This document shows, piece after piece, positions 53,292 to 63,045 of a stretch of 64,000 nucleotides of DNA. The translations under genes and the position numbers were made by a program. The notes below the pieces were generated by a model, which was not told the DNA's origin, did not search any database, and worked only from the letters and a program-made list of their open reading frames with translations. Each line of letters starts with the position of its first letter. Within the stretch, counting starts at the first letter, position 1. Source of the stretch: Prorocentrum cordatum (Eukaryota > Sar > Dinophyceae > Prorocentrales > Prorocentraceae); contig CAUYUJ010014597.1 in assembly GCA_963575745.1 (NCBI GenBank), positions 208,501-272,500 of the forward strand, given 5' to 3'.

Positions 53292-53358
53292 GCCAGAAAG
53301 ACTATAGAGCAGGTATGAAACGGAACTGTGCGATGCAAACTCGTTCAACAACGTACAT
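53292..53358 (-). repeat. Split direct repeat A1 (5' end of the DIRS-like element)
   Basis: 67 bp, identical to A2 (47597-47663) except for one base (ACTATAGAGC versus ACTACAGAGC). Satellite sequence resumes directly after it at 53359 with CCGCGCGTCGCCCTC. Confidence 0.9.
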
Positions 53359-54255
53359 CCGCGCGTCGCCCTCACTGTGCTGGGCCCCCCAGCAGGCCTC
53401 GAAAATGGCGACAGTTTCACAGATCGCAGCCCCCCAGGGATGTCGAGGTCTAAGTCGGGTCCGCGTGTCGCCCTCACTGTGCTGGGCCCCCTAGCAGGCC
53501 TCGAAAATGGCGACAGTTTCACAGATCGCAGCCCCCCAGGGATGGCGAGGTCTAATTGAAATCTGCGCGTCGCCCTCACTGTGCTGGGCCCCCCAGCAGG
53601 CCTCGAAAATGGCGACAGTTTCACAGATCGCAGCCCCCCCCAGAGATGGCGAGGTCTAATTTGAATCCGCGCGTGGCCCTCTCTGTGCTGGGCCCCCCAG
53701 CAGGCCTCGAAAATGGCGGCAGTTTCACAGATCGCAGCCCCCCAGGGATGGCGAGGTCTAATTTGAATCCGCGCGTCGCCCACACTGTGCTGGGCCCCCC
53801 AGCAGGCCTCGAAAATGGCGACAGTTTCACAGATCGCAGCCCCCCAGGGATGTCGAGGTCTAATTCGGGTCCGCGCGTCGCCCTCACTGTGCTGGGCCCC
53901 CTAGCAGGCCTCGAAAATGGCGACAGCTTCACAGATCGCAGCCCCCCAGGGATGGCGAGGTCTAATTGGAATCTGCGCGTCGCCCTCACTGTGCTGAGCC
54001 CCCCAGCAGGCCTCGAAAATGGCGACAGTTTCACAGATCGCAGCCCCCCCCAGGAATGGCGAGGTCTGATTTGAATCTGCGCGTCGCCCTCACTGTGCTG
54101 GGCCCCCCAGCAGGCCTCTAAAATGGCGGCAGTTTCACAGATCGCAACCCCCCCAGGGATGGCGAGGTCTAATTTGAATCTGCGCGTCGCCCTCACTTTG
54201 CTGGGCCCCCCAGCAGGCCTCGAAAATGGCGACAGTTTCACAGATCGCAGCCCCC
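53359..54255 (+). repeat. Roughly 100-bp satellite array, middle block
   Basis: About nine units in the same orientation as the left block, differing mainly in GTCGCCCTCACTG and CTCGAAAATGGCG. It continues the left block across the inserted retrotransposon. Confidence 0.95.
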
Positions 54256-55394
54256 CGCAGGCAAGACAGGAAGAGGCAGGGAGGGAGGGAGGAGGAGGAA
54301 GGAAGGAGTGGAGATCACACTGCTCTATTCAAAACGAATACCCAACCAAGGAGGGTTGGGAAAAATGAACCGCAACAACAACCGTAGTTGGGAGATTGCT
54401 CGGTTGGTTTCAAAGGAGGTTTGGGGAGGGGGTTCAGGAGTACGACTCTTTGTAAGTATGGGGCTCCGAAAACCATCGACAACCATAGATCAACTTCCAA
54501 GTTGGGGGGTCGTTCTGAAGTTGATTGGGTGGTTCTGAAGAAGGTTTTAGATATACTATTGCTTTTGATTTTGGGACGCCGGAGCCCCCGAAAACCCAGC
54601 GAAGAACCCTCGAATTGGAATGTCTTTAGGGGGTTTTCACCCCTCGATCGCGGGCTGGCCGGAGAGCCCCTGGACCCCCCCTCGGAAAACATGCGAGTTG
54701 GGTTGTTTTACTTGCGTTCGGGGGGAGTTCTGGTATGGTTCTCAAACATCATATGATGTAGCTTGTTTCCTTGCGTGGGGCCGAACACCCCGAAAAACAT
54801 GTTGGTTGTTTATGTTGTTGTTTGTGTCTGGTTGTTATTGGGGAAAGATCAGGCATAGTTGTATGTTTTTTTTGTGAGGGACCCTGACCCCCCGTGAAAA
54901 CCATGCACAACTCCCGAGTTGGGTTTTTGTTTGGGAGTCTTCCTTCCTGGAGCTTGGGCTGGGCGGAGAACCCCCGACCCCCTCCCCCGAAAAACCATCG
55001 AGTTGGAAGGTTTCTCGGTGGATTGTCGAAGGAATTCTGGAAGGGTTTTCAAACATAGTATGATTTTATGTGTGGGGCCATGGACCCCCCGAACACTCAT
55101 TGAACTCCCCCCCGAGAAGTTTCGGTGTTTTTTTAGGGGGGGGGACACATCGTGTTGCTGTTAAGTGTGGGGTCCCAAAATACTTCGAAAACCAACCGAA
55201 AAGCCTCCGAATTGGGTTTTTGTTTCGGGGGTGTTTCCAACGGTTTGTTTGTTCCCAAACCTCCTTGGTTGGGTATTCGTTTAATAGAGCACCGCAATCG
55301 CGTCTTCCTCCTCCTCCCGCCTCCCTCCTCCCGCCTCCCGCCTCCTGCCTCCCGCCTCCCGCCCCCCCTCCTTCTTGTCTCCTCTTGCTTTGCT
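54256..55394. repeat. Centre of a large inverted repeat
   Basis: Left and right ends are reverse complements: GGAGG-rich linkers (54268-54305; 55308-55385), then TGCTCTATT and ACGAATACCCAACCAAGG (54321-54357; 55254-55297 on the other strand). The about 900-bp core holds 4-5 diverged units with CCCCGAAAACC, GAGTTGGG and TCAAACATAGTAT words. ORFs in it are not protein-like. Confidence 0.8.
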
Positions 55395-56870
55395 TGGGGG
55401 GCTGCGATCTGCGAAACTGTCGCCACTTCCGAGGGCTGCTCGTGGGCCCAGAGGAGTGAGGCACCGCGCGGATCTGAGAGAGACCTCCCCGTCCCTGGGT
55501 GGCTGCGATCTGCGAAACTGTCGCCACCTTCTAGGGCTGGTCCAGCGGAGTGAGGCACCGCGCGGATCTGAGCGAGACCTCCCCGTCCCTGGGGGGCTGC
55601 GATCTGGCAAACCGTCGCCACTTTCGACACTTCCGAAAGCTGCTGGTGGGCCCAGCGGAGTGAGGCACCGCGCGGATCTGAGCGAGACCTCCGCGTCCCT
55701 GGGGGGCTGCGATCTGCGAAACTGTCGCCACCTTCTAGGGCTGGTCCAGCGGAGTGAGGCACCGCGCGGATCTGAGCGAGACCTCCCCGTCCCTGGGGGG
55801 CTGCGATCTGGCAAACCGTCGCCACTTTCGAAGGCTGCTGGTGGGTCCAGCGGAGTGAGGCACCGCGCGGATCTGAGCGAGACCTCCCCGTCCCTGGGGG
55901 GCTGCGATCTGGCAAACTGTCGCCACTTTCGAGGGCTGCTGGTGGGTCCAGCGGAGTGGGGCACCGCGCGGATCTGAGCGAGACTTCCCCGTTCCTGGGG
56001 GGGTGCGACCTGCGAAACTGTCGCCACGTTCGAAGGCCGCTGGTGGGTCCAGCGGAGTGAGGCACCGCGCGGATGAGCGAGACCTCCCCGTCCATTTGGG
56101 GCTGCGATCTGCGAAAGTTTCGCCACTTTCGAAGGCTGATGGTGGGCCCAGCAGAGTGAGGCACCGTGCGGATCTGAGCGAGACCTCCCCGTCCCTGGGG
56201 AGCTGCGATCTGTGAAACTGTCGCCACTTCCGAGGGCTGCTCGTGGGCCCAGCAGGGTGAGGCACCGTGCGGATCTGAGCGAGACCTCCCCGTCCCTGGG
56301 GGGCTGCGATCTGCGAAACTGTCGCCACTTTCGAGGGCTGCTGGTGGGTCCAGCGGAGTGAATCACCGCGCGGATCTGAGCGAGACCTCCCCGTCCCTGG
56401 GGGGCTGCGATCTGCGAAACTGTCGCCACGTTCGAGGGCTGCTGGTGGGCTCGCAACTCTCGAAGGCTGCTGGTGGGTCCAGCGGAGTGAGGCACCGCGC
56501 GGATCTGAGCGAGACCTCCCCGTCCCTGGGGAGCTGAGACCTGCGAAACTGCCGCCACTTTCGAGAACTGCTGGTGGGTCCAGCGGAGTGAGGCACCGCG
56601 CGGATCTGAGCGAGACCTCCCCGTCCCTGTGGGGCTGCGATCTGCGAAACTGTCGCCACTTTCGAGGGCTGCTGGTGGGTCCAGCGGAGTGAGGCACCGC
56701 GCGGATCTGAGCGAGACCTCCCCGTCCATGGGGGGCTGCGATCTGCGAAACCGTCGCCACTTTGGAGTGCTGCTGGTGGGCTCGCAACTTTCGAAGGCTG
56801 CTGGTGGGTCCAGCGGAGTGAGGCACTGCGCCGACGTGAGCGGGACCTCGCCGTCCCCGGGGAGCTATGT
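55395..56870 (-). repeat. Roughly 100-bp satellite array, right block, inverted
   Basis: About 14 units, the reverse complement of the satellite at 46.3 and 53.4 kb but diverged (CTGCGATCTGCGAAACTGTC, then GCGGAGTGAGGCACCGCGCG, then GAGCGAGACCTCCCCGTCCC). ORFs up to about 480 codons across it are repeat artefacts. Confidence 0.95.
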
Positions 56871-57730
56871 CATGTTGTTCTGCCCCGCCGACGTTTCAAG
56901 CCCCTTCCTTGCCCACCATTTCCTTCTGGGTCTTGCGTCTTCCTAAGTGACTCAGGGGTTCACTTAGCTACTCATCGTTTTTCCCCTGATTGTTGACCTG
57001 CAAATCTTACGAATGCCGCTCGCAGAAGTATATGCGTCGTGTCACGTCGCCGCCTTCCCGTCAAATCTCCCAAGCTATTCCGGCCCCGAATTGCGCAAGG
57101 GTTGGGTACTTCGCCAGGGTTTTTCTGTCAGAAATAATGTTGTTAAAATTGCGTTCACCCGGAATTCCCCGGAGTTTTCCTCGGTGGGTCATTCGAATTT
57201 TTGTTTTTTGGGGGGAGTCACATATAATATTGTTTTGAAGTGTGGGGCCCCGGGAACACCCGACCCCCCCGCCGAAAGTCCCGAGTTGAGTTATTTTGGA
57301 AGGGTTTTCCACCCTGGAGCTTGGGCTGGCCGGAGACTCCCCGAAAACCCCTCCGAAAAACCATCGAGTTGGGAGGTTTCGGTGAATTTTCGGGGAGGGG
57401 GGTCCGGGGGGAGGGGTTCAGAAATAGTATTGTTTTTACTTGTGTGTCCCCAGAACCTCCAGAAACATCAAGAAAAAAACAAGGTTTGTTCCTGTCGGTT
57501 TTGTGTCGAGAGGGTTTTGGAAGGGTGGAAAATAGGATTGTCTTAAACTGTGGGGCCCCGGAGCCACCCGAAAACATTCAGAAACAAAAAACGACTTGGT
57601 TTTCCCAACCATCCTGTGGTGATGGGTCTTCAGTTTGAAGATACAGCGCCCTGAGTCTCCTCCTTCATCCTCTCCATCCTCCTCCCTCCCCTTCCTCCCA
57701 TCCCTTGCCTCTGCCCTCCGCATGTCCTCA
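56871..57730. repeat. Dispersed CCCCGAAAACC/AGTTGGG repeat family
   Basis: From about 57090 to 57610 there are several diverged units with ATAATATTGTTTTGAAGTGTGGGGCCCC, CGAAAAACCATCGAGTTGGG and GGAAGGGTTTTC-like words, as in 54.4-55.2 kb and 62.47-62.62 kb. The stretch 56871-57090 shows nothing I can name. Confidence 0.65.
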
Positions 57731-57734
57731 TGAT

Positions 57735-57741
57735 CGCAATT

Positions 57742-57793
<52 letters not shown>

Positions 57794-57852
57794 ACATCAT
57801 CATGATCATAATCATCATCATCATCACCACCATCATCATCATCACCACCACC

Positions 57853-57915
<63 letters not shown>

Positions 57916-58070
57916 GTCATCATCATCATCATCAGCATCATTATCAGCATCATCATGAGCATCAGCATCAGCATCAGCATCGGCATCGTCATCAGCATCA
58001 GCATCAGCATCAGCAGCATCAGCATCAGCATCAGCATCAGCATCAGCATCAGCATCAGCATCAGCATCAG

Positions 58071-58122
<52 letters not shown>

Positions 58123-58165
58123 GTCATCGTCATCGTCATCGCCGTCATGATCACCATCATCGTCA
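57735..58165. repeat. (ATC)n microsatellite with CATCAG sub-arrays
   Basis: About 430 bp of ATC/CAT triplets, with CACCAC (57840-57865) and GCATCA (57950-58075) sub-arrays. ORFs are poly-Met, poly-Asp, poly-His or poly-Ile. Confidence 0.95.
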
Positions 58166-58790
58166 CACCCAGTAGAGAGTTTCATGGGCCCATACGGAGC
58201 TCCACCGAAGGTCCCCGTGGCGCAGTTCGCATACGTCTCCCCCACCCAGTACAGCGTTTCTTGGCCCCATAAGGAGCTCCACCGGTAGGGAGCTCCCGAA
58301 GGTCCCAATGGCGCAGTTCGCATGCGTCTCCCCCACCCAGTACAGCGCTTCGTGGACCCATAGGGAGCTCCACCGAAAGGCCCAATGGCGCAGTTCGCAC
58401 GCGTCTCCCCAACCCGGTACAGCGCTTCGTGGCCCCATATGGAGCTCCACCGAAGGTCCCACTGACGCAGTTCGCATGCGTCTCCCCCACCCAGTACAGC
58501 GCTTCGTGGCCCCATAGGGAGCTCCACCAAAGGTCTCTGTGGCGCAGTTCGCATGCGTTTCCAACACCCAGCATAGCGTTTCGTGGCCCCACGGGGAGCT
58601 CCACCGAAGGTCCCAGTGGCGCAGCCCGCATGCGTCTCCCACAACCAATACAGCGCTCCGTGGCCCCATGGGGAGCTTCACCGAAGGTCCAAGTGGCGCA
58701 GCCCGCACGCGTTTCCCACACCCAGTACAGCGCTTCGTGGTCCTATGGGGAACTTCACCGAAGGTACCAGGGCCGTCGTTCCCATTTCGG
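58165..58790 (+). repeat. 77-bp minisatellite, about eight copies
   Basis: Units contain CAGTACAGCGCTTCGTGGCC, CCATAGGGAGCTCCACCGAAGG and GCGCAGTTCGCATGCGTCTC; TACAGCG cores recur at about 58250, 58340, 58418, 58495, 58572, 58649 and 58726. One unit near 58265-58300 has an extra GGTAGGGAGCTCC. A lone related fragment lies at about 62385-62417. Confidence 0.9.
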
Positions 58791-59079
58791 CACTCCCTGA
58801 CACGTTGCGCGGGCTCCACCGGAAGCTCCAGCGGCGGCATTCCGAAGGTGGGGTTGATGCGATGCGTTCGTTACTGAAGGCTGCGATGTGTAACCCAGCA
58901 CCTGCGCCTCGCCGGCAGCGTTCCAGGGGCGCTCGAAGCATCGTCCAGAGTTCTCGCCGGCTGCCCGACCTTCTGGCGCTATTGCCCGAAAGTTGTCGAA
59001 GGCATTCCAGACCCGCTGGTGGCCTCGGGGGCCTTCGGGGATGCGTGCGGACACTTGCGGACACCTCCGTCGGAGGCCG

Positions 59080-59585
59080 CCGGAATTCTGAGGAGGACGA
59101 ACGCAGTGGGCTGAGGAGGAACGGAAGAGCAGGAGGAACGGACGAGGAGGAGGAAGAGGAGGAGGAGGAGGAGGCGGAGGTAGGAGGAGGAGAGGAAGAG
59201 GGGAGGAAGAGGATGAGGAGGAGGAGGCAACCCTTTTCCACCGGTACGAAAACAACAATGGCGATGACGATGACGATGTTGATGATGATGGTGATGATGA
59301 TGATGAGGATACTGTGCTGGATGCGGCTGATGCGAATTAATACGGTGACTTCAACGGATAAGATGCCGATGATGACGATGACGGTGATGATGTTGATGTT
59401 GTTCGTGATGCTGATGCTGATGATGATGATGATGATGATGCCGGCGACGGCGATGATGATGACGATGGTGACGATAATGCCGACGATGATGGTGACAACG
59501 ATGTCGGTAACGATGATGAGGACGACGATGCTGGTGATGATGACGATGATGATGAAGAAGAGGAAGAGGAGGTGCCCCGCCCTGG
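59080..59585. repeat. GAG- and GAT-rich microsatellites
   Basis: GAG/GGA triplets (59140-59230) and imperfect GAT/GAC triplets (59250-59570). The protein-like appearance of ORFs here is low-complexity only. The stretch 58800-59080 between minisatellite and microsatellite shows no supported gene. Confidence 0.85.
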
Positions 59586-59612
59586 GCGGGCAGGCGGATG
59601 ATGAGGGGTTCG

Positions 59613-60900
59613 GGAGGTCGGATATCAAGTGGCGGGCATCAACATCGCTCCAGGGTGCACGGCCGTGATGAAGTTCCTCTGCAACACGCCGCTGTGCTTC
59701 GAGCTCCAGGCGACCATCCGCTCCAAGGACACGAAGCTGAAAAATTCGCATGGCGTTCCTGCACAAACCGGGGAAGCAGGTCCCTCCGGCCATCTGGGCC
59801 ACGTGGAACGCCATGCTGCTGAAACCCGATGATCGTCGGCCACGGGAGGAGAAGTTCCAGGACGGCCACGTGATCGGGTCCTACTGGGACACCGTGACGC
59901 GGTGGATGAACAGCGCGTGCCCAGCGGGACGCGAACGTCCCGAACAAAAAGCGTTTTCCCTCGTGCGTGCCGCCGACACGTCTGCACTGACGATGAATGT
60001 CAAAGACGCCGCCGAGATGATGCACTGTGCCAATCCGAGAGACACAGGTGGCATGCACAGACTCCCCCCGGTGCACGACGCATACGGATCCGGCTCCTGG
60101 AGGCGCTCGACCTGAAGAACGGCCTTGTCAAGGATGCCGAAGGCCAGATAGTGCACATCGTCGTGGACCCTCGGGATCGGAACGACGTCGAGAACGCCGA
60201 GAGAGACGGGGAAAACATGATCTATCTGAAGCGATTGCCGCTGGAGTCCTGGGTGCGCATGGAGAAGTACGCGAACGCCCCCTTCGTGGACGACCTGGAG
60301 CGCCACGACGCCAGCCTCACGGGGGACCTCGCGGGCCCGCTGGCGTTCATCGAGCCCCGCGCGTCGGAGCCGCTCACCTTCCGCAGCTCCACGGTCACCC
60401 CGACGGGCTTCTCGCTCTCGCACGGCAGGGTTATCACCGCGGCGGCATGCCAGGGGCGCGTCATGCGAGAAGGCGACAGGGCGAGGGAACGGCGCCCTTG
60501 GGCAGTCTACAGCTGAACCTACTGGGCGCGAGCGGTCCGCAGCCAGACCATTCCTAGGTCCTGTGGACTCTCGCCCTGGGCCGTCGGCCGTCCGGCGCGC
60601 TGCCCCCTCGGCAGACGCCGCCCGCGTGATCCTGGATTGCGGCCGCCACGAGGTCGGGAACGGCGAGAAGGAGGGCGATGACTGATGGCTGGAGCTCTAC
60701 GCGCTGCTCTCGCGCGCCACGCGCCACGAGGACCTCCTGCTCATGCGGGCGCCGCGCATCGAATTCTTCCCGGCAGGGCCGCCGGAAGTCTTGCGGAAAT
60801 AGCTGGAGCACTTTGCGGCGCGCGCGAAGCGGTGCAGGAGGGAGGCGGCGGCTCTCGCAAGGGAGCTCGGTTTCACCGAGTGTATCCGCGAGGCCTGACC
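59613..60900 (+). pseudogene. Decayed PIF1-like (SF1) DNA helicase, C-terminal half
   Basis: Fragments in changing frames follow the order I recall for PIF1-like helicase proteins predicted in dinoflagellates: GCTAVMKFLCNTPLCFELQA (59647 on), FLHKPGKQVPPAIWATW and GSYWDTVTRWM (59750-59910), ALDLKNGLVKDAEGQIVHIV and YLKRLPLESWVRMEKY (60108-60275), TPTGFSLSHGRVITAAACQG (60400-60460), then ARVILDCGRHEVG, WLELYALLSRATRHEDLLLM and an EFFPAGPPEVLRK helical tail (60618-60895). The ITAAACQG and YALLSRAT segments correspond to the late SF1 helicase motifs. In-frame TGA (60683) and TAG (60800), at least two frame changes and about 150 unexplained bases (60465-60615) make it non-functional. No Walker A motif was found upstream; a GAT microsatellite sits there instead. 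Confidence 0.65.
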
Positions 60901-60956
60901 TGAGGAGCGCCCCGCCCGAGCCGCGCCATCTTTCGACTGTCCAACTAATTGTTTGG

Positions 60957-61225
60957 CCTCGCGCCGCGGACGACCCGCGCGAGTCGCTGGGGCCCTCTCG
61001 GGACGACCAGCGCGCGTCGCGGGAACTCCGTGCTGCGTTCTGCCCAGCGCCTCGCTCGCCCGCCGTCGCTCTGCCCAGCGGCCACAGCCGTGCCCGCTAT
61101 CAGCCAGCCGGGCTGTCTTTGCTCCGCGCAGCGGACGACCCGCACGCGTCGCTGGGACCCCATCCATGGCGACCTGCGCGCGTCGCGGGGACTCCGCGCT
61201 GCGCTGCGCCCGCAGCCTTGGACTT
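60957..61225. repeat. Diverged tandem duplication, about 161-bp spacing
   Basis: GCGGACGACCCGC(G/A)CG(A/C)GTCGCTGGG begins near 60966 and again near 61128, each followed by GCGCGTCGCGGG(A/G)ACTCCG and CTGCG. ORFs are Arg/Ala-rich shadows. Confidence 0.75.
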
Positions 61226-61559
61226 TGGAGTGCGCGGGCAAAGAGGGAGGAACAGAAGGGAAGGAAGCGGGCGTGATCCTCGTGAGGGGCGTGCCGAGAT
61301 GGGCGTCGCAGCGCGCGGGCGCTGCCGTCGGGTTTCCTGTGGAAGCTCCCTGCGGCGGCCACGCTCAGTGTCACGAGTCTTCAGAGTCAGGACTACCCGG
61401 ACCATTCACATGCATATGCATTTGCACTTGGCGTATCCATGCTCGCATTCACGCAAATATGCGCACTAGAACCATAGCGCGCGCTTCGCGCGCGCTCAAG
61501 TTCTAGCTAGTTTTTTGGGGGCATCATCGGAGCATCCAGGACTGCTTCTTGAAGTCGTC

Positions 61560-62110
61560 ATGGGACCTTCTTGGCATGTCATCGGGGGCCTCTTAGAAAG
61601 AATTTCGAAGCCTTTTGGGTGCCGTCTTTGGGCCTCTTGGATCCTCTTTCGGGTTTATCGGGGGCCTGTTGGGGCCTCTTGGGGGCCTCTTGGAGCCTCT
61701 TGGGGCCTCTTGGGGGTTTCCTGGGGGCATCTTGGGGGCATCTTGGGGCGGAGAGTTTACTTGTTCAGTTCGAGTTCCTTCTCTTGGGCCCCTCTTGGTA
61801 CCTTTTGGGGGCCCTTTTGCGCCGTTTTGGGCGGCTGTGGGGCCGTCTCAGGGCTCTCTTGGGGCCCTCTTGGGTCGTCTTGGAGCGGTTTTGGGAGCCT
61901 CTTGCACGAAACAGCGAGACTGCAAACCAAATATTGAAACACCAATGACAATCAAACGATTTTGCCCTCTCGGGGCGCTCTTTGGCGACATCTTGAAAGC
62001 CTCTTGGGGCGTCTTGGGGGCCTCCGGGGCACTTTAAAACGCATCGTGCGTCGCCGAAGACCCCTGGACGGCGTCTTGGGGGTGCTTCGAGACCGTTTGG
62101 GACCGCCGGG
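61560..62110 (-). repeat. CCAAGA(G/C)GGCC micro-repeat array, locus 3 (inverted)
   Basis: CTTGGGGCCTCTTGGGGGCC-type words on the plus strand are the reverse complement of the arrays near 34 and 36 kb. The AT-richer insert near 61920-61970 (ATTGAAACACCAATGACA) matches the reverse complement of the insert at 34200. A GC hairpin (AGCGCGCGC/GCGCGCGCT type) lies just before at 61476-61496. Confidence 0.7.
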
Positions 62111-62149
62111 ATTGCTGTCTGAGGGCTCCCCGGGGTGATTTTAAGCCTC

Positions 62150-63045
62150 CCAAAGGCGGGCCCGGGCCCCGGTCCCCACATTTGTGGTCGAAGTTCCGGC
62201 CCTCGGCCCCCGAGCCCGGTGCGCCGGTATATGTATATTCGCACGCAGACTCATTCACACTCAGACTCACTCGCGCTCAGACTCACCCGCGCCCAGTCTC
62301 TCGTCATTAGGTCTATCGTCTTCGTTCGTGTTGTGTCTGCCCCGCCACACAATTCGGAATACCCCTCATACGGTTCGTGGATTCGTGGCCCCATAGGGAG
62401 CGCCACCGAAGAAGATATTTACAATTGCGGTACTCACAACTGCATATGATTGGGTCCTTCGCCAGTATCATTTTTGTTTCCCTGGAGGTTTTCGGATGTT
62501 TTTTTGGAGGGGGCTCAAACATAGTATTGCTTTCAATTGCGGGGCCCCGATCCCCCCCCCCCCCCCCCGAAAAAAACAATACAAAACCCTGAGGTGGGAA
62601 ATTTGTTTTGGAAAGCGAACTGCAAAACCCTACCACTGTTTCAAACCGTTGTCTCCCAAAGGGGCATTTCTCTCAGTGGAGATGAATCCTTGTAAACCTC
62701 TGCAAAAGAAGGGGCTCGAGTATTGGGTGTGCCACGGTCCTCCTCCTCCTCCTCCTCCATCTCCCCTCCTCTCCCCTCAGCCGCCATCCCGGCTCGAGGG
62801 GCCCCAGGGAGCGGTTACCAGGTAACCGCGCGCCCCTCCTCGGGAAGGCTGCCATACGCGCCCCAGGCGCTGCCGCTGCCGCCGCCATAGTGCTGCCGCG
62901 CGGCGTTCGCCCTGGAGGCCGTGTCCACGCAGGACGGCTGGGCGAGGCGTCCTGGCACCGACGGCTGCGCGCTCAGCGCGGACGGGCACGGGCGCTCGTT
63001 CGCTTAGCCGCAGCTCGACGACTCCTTTCGCGACACCACAGTGCA
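62150..63045. other. Mixed dispersed repeats, no supported gene
   Basis: Contains a fragment of the 77-bp minisatellite (62385-62417), one unit of the CCCCGAAAACC family (62470-62620), a relative of 45600-45700 (62640-62740) followed by a CTC tract, then GC-rich sequence whose plus-strand frame is already open into the next ORF. Confidence 0.6.

Larger units (their letters stand above)
47481..53358 (-). mobile_element. Tyrosine-recombinase retrotransposon (DIRS order, PAT/Ngaro-like)
   Basis: Reading on the minus strand: repeat A1 (53358-53292), ORF1, RT-RNase H, tyrosine recombinase, repeat B1 (47735-47663), repeat A2 (47663-47597), a 43-bp spacer, repeat B2 (47553-47481). This A1-ORFs-B1-A2-B2 arrangement is the split direct repeat of PAT and Ngaro elements. 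The host satellite is interrupted exactly between TTTGAA(T) and CCGCGC, so both ends are defined to about 1 bp, and there is no target duplication longer than 1-2 bp, as expected for recombinase-mediated insertion. Length about 5.88 kb. Confidence 0.85.

Noticed and set aside
47481-53358. LTR (Gypsy/Copia) retrotransposon
   Set aside because: No protease or DDE integrase; a tyrosine recombinase and split A/B repeats are present, and no 4-6 bp target duplication is seen.
46263-56870. Repeated-peptide ORFs (up to about 480 codons) over the 100-bp satellite
   Set aside because: The frame persists only because the unit lacks stops; unit lengths vary between about 95 and 105 bp, so frame is not conserved between units.
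57630-58272. Poly-Met, poly-Asp and poly-Ile ORFs
   Set aside because: The (ATC)n tract explains all of them.
58678-59814. 378-codon minus-strand ORF
   Set aside because: Composed of microsatellite (poly-Ile/Val), Ser/Pro low complexity and antisense of the 77-bp repeat; no protein-like core.
61476-61496. Rho-independent-type terminator at the GC hairpin
   Set aside because: Not a bacterial genome, and the T run (61510 on) is separated from the stem; probably just a palindromic GC repeat.
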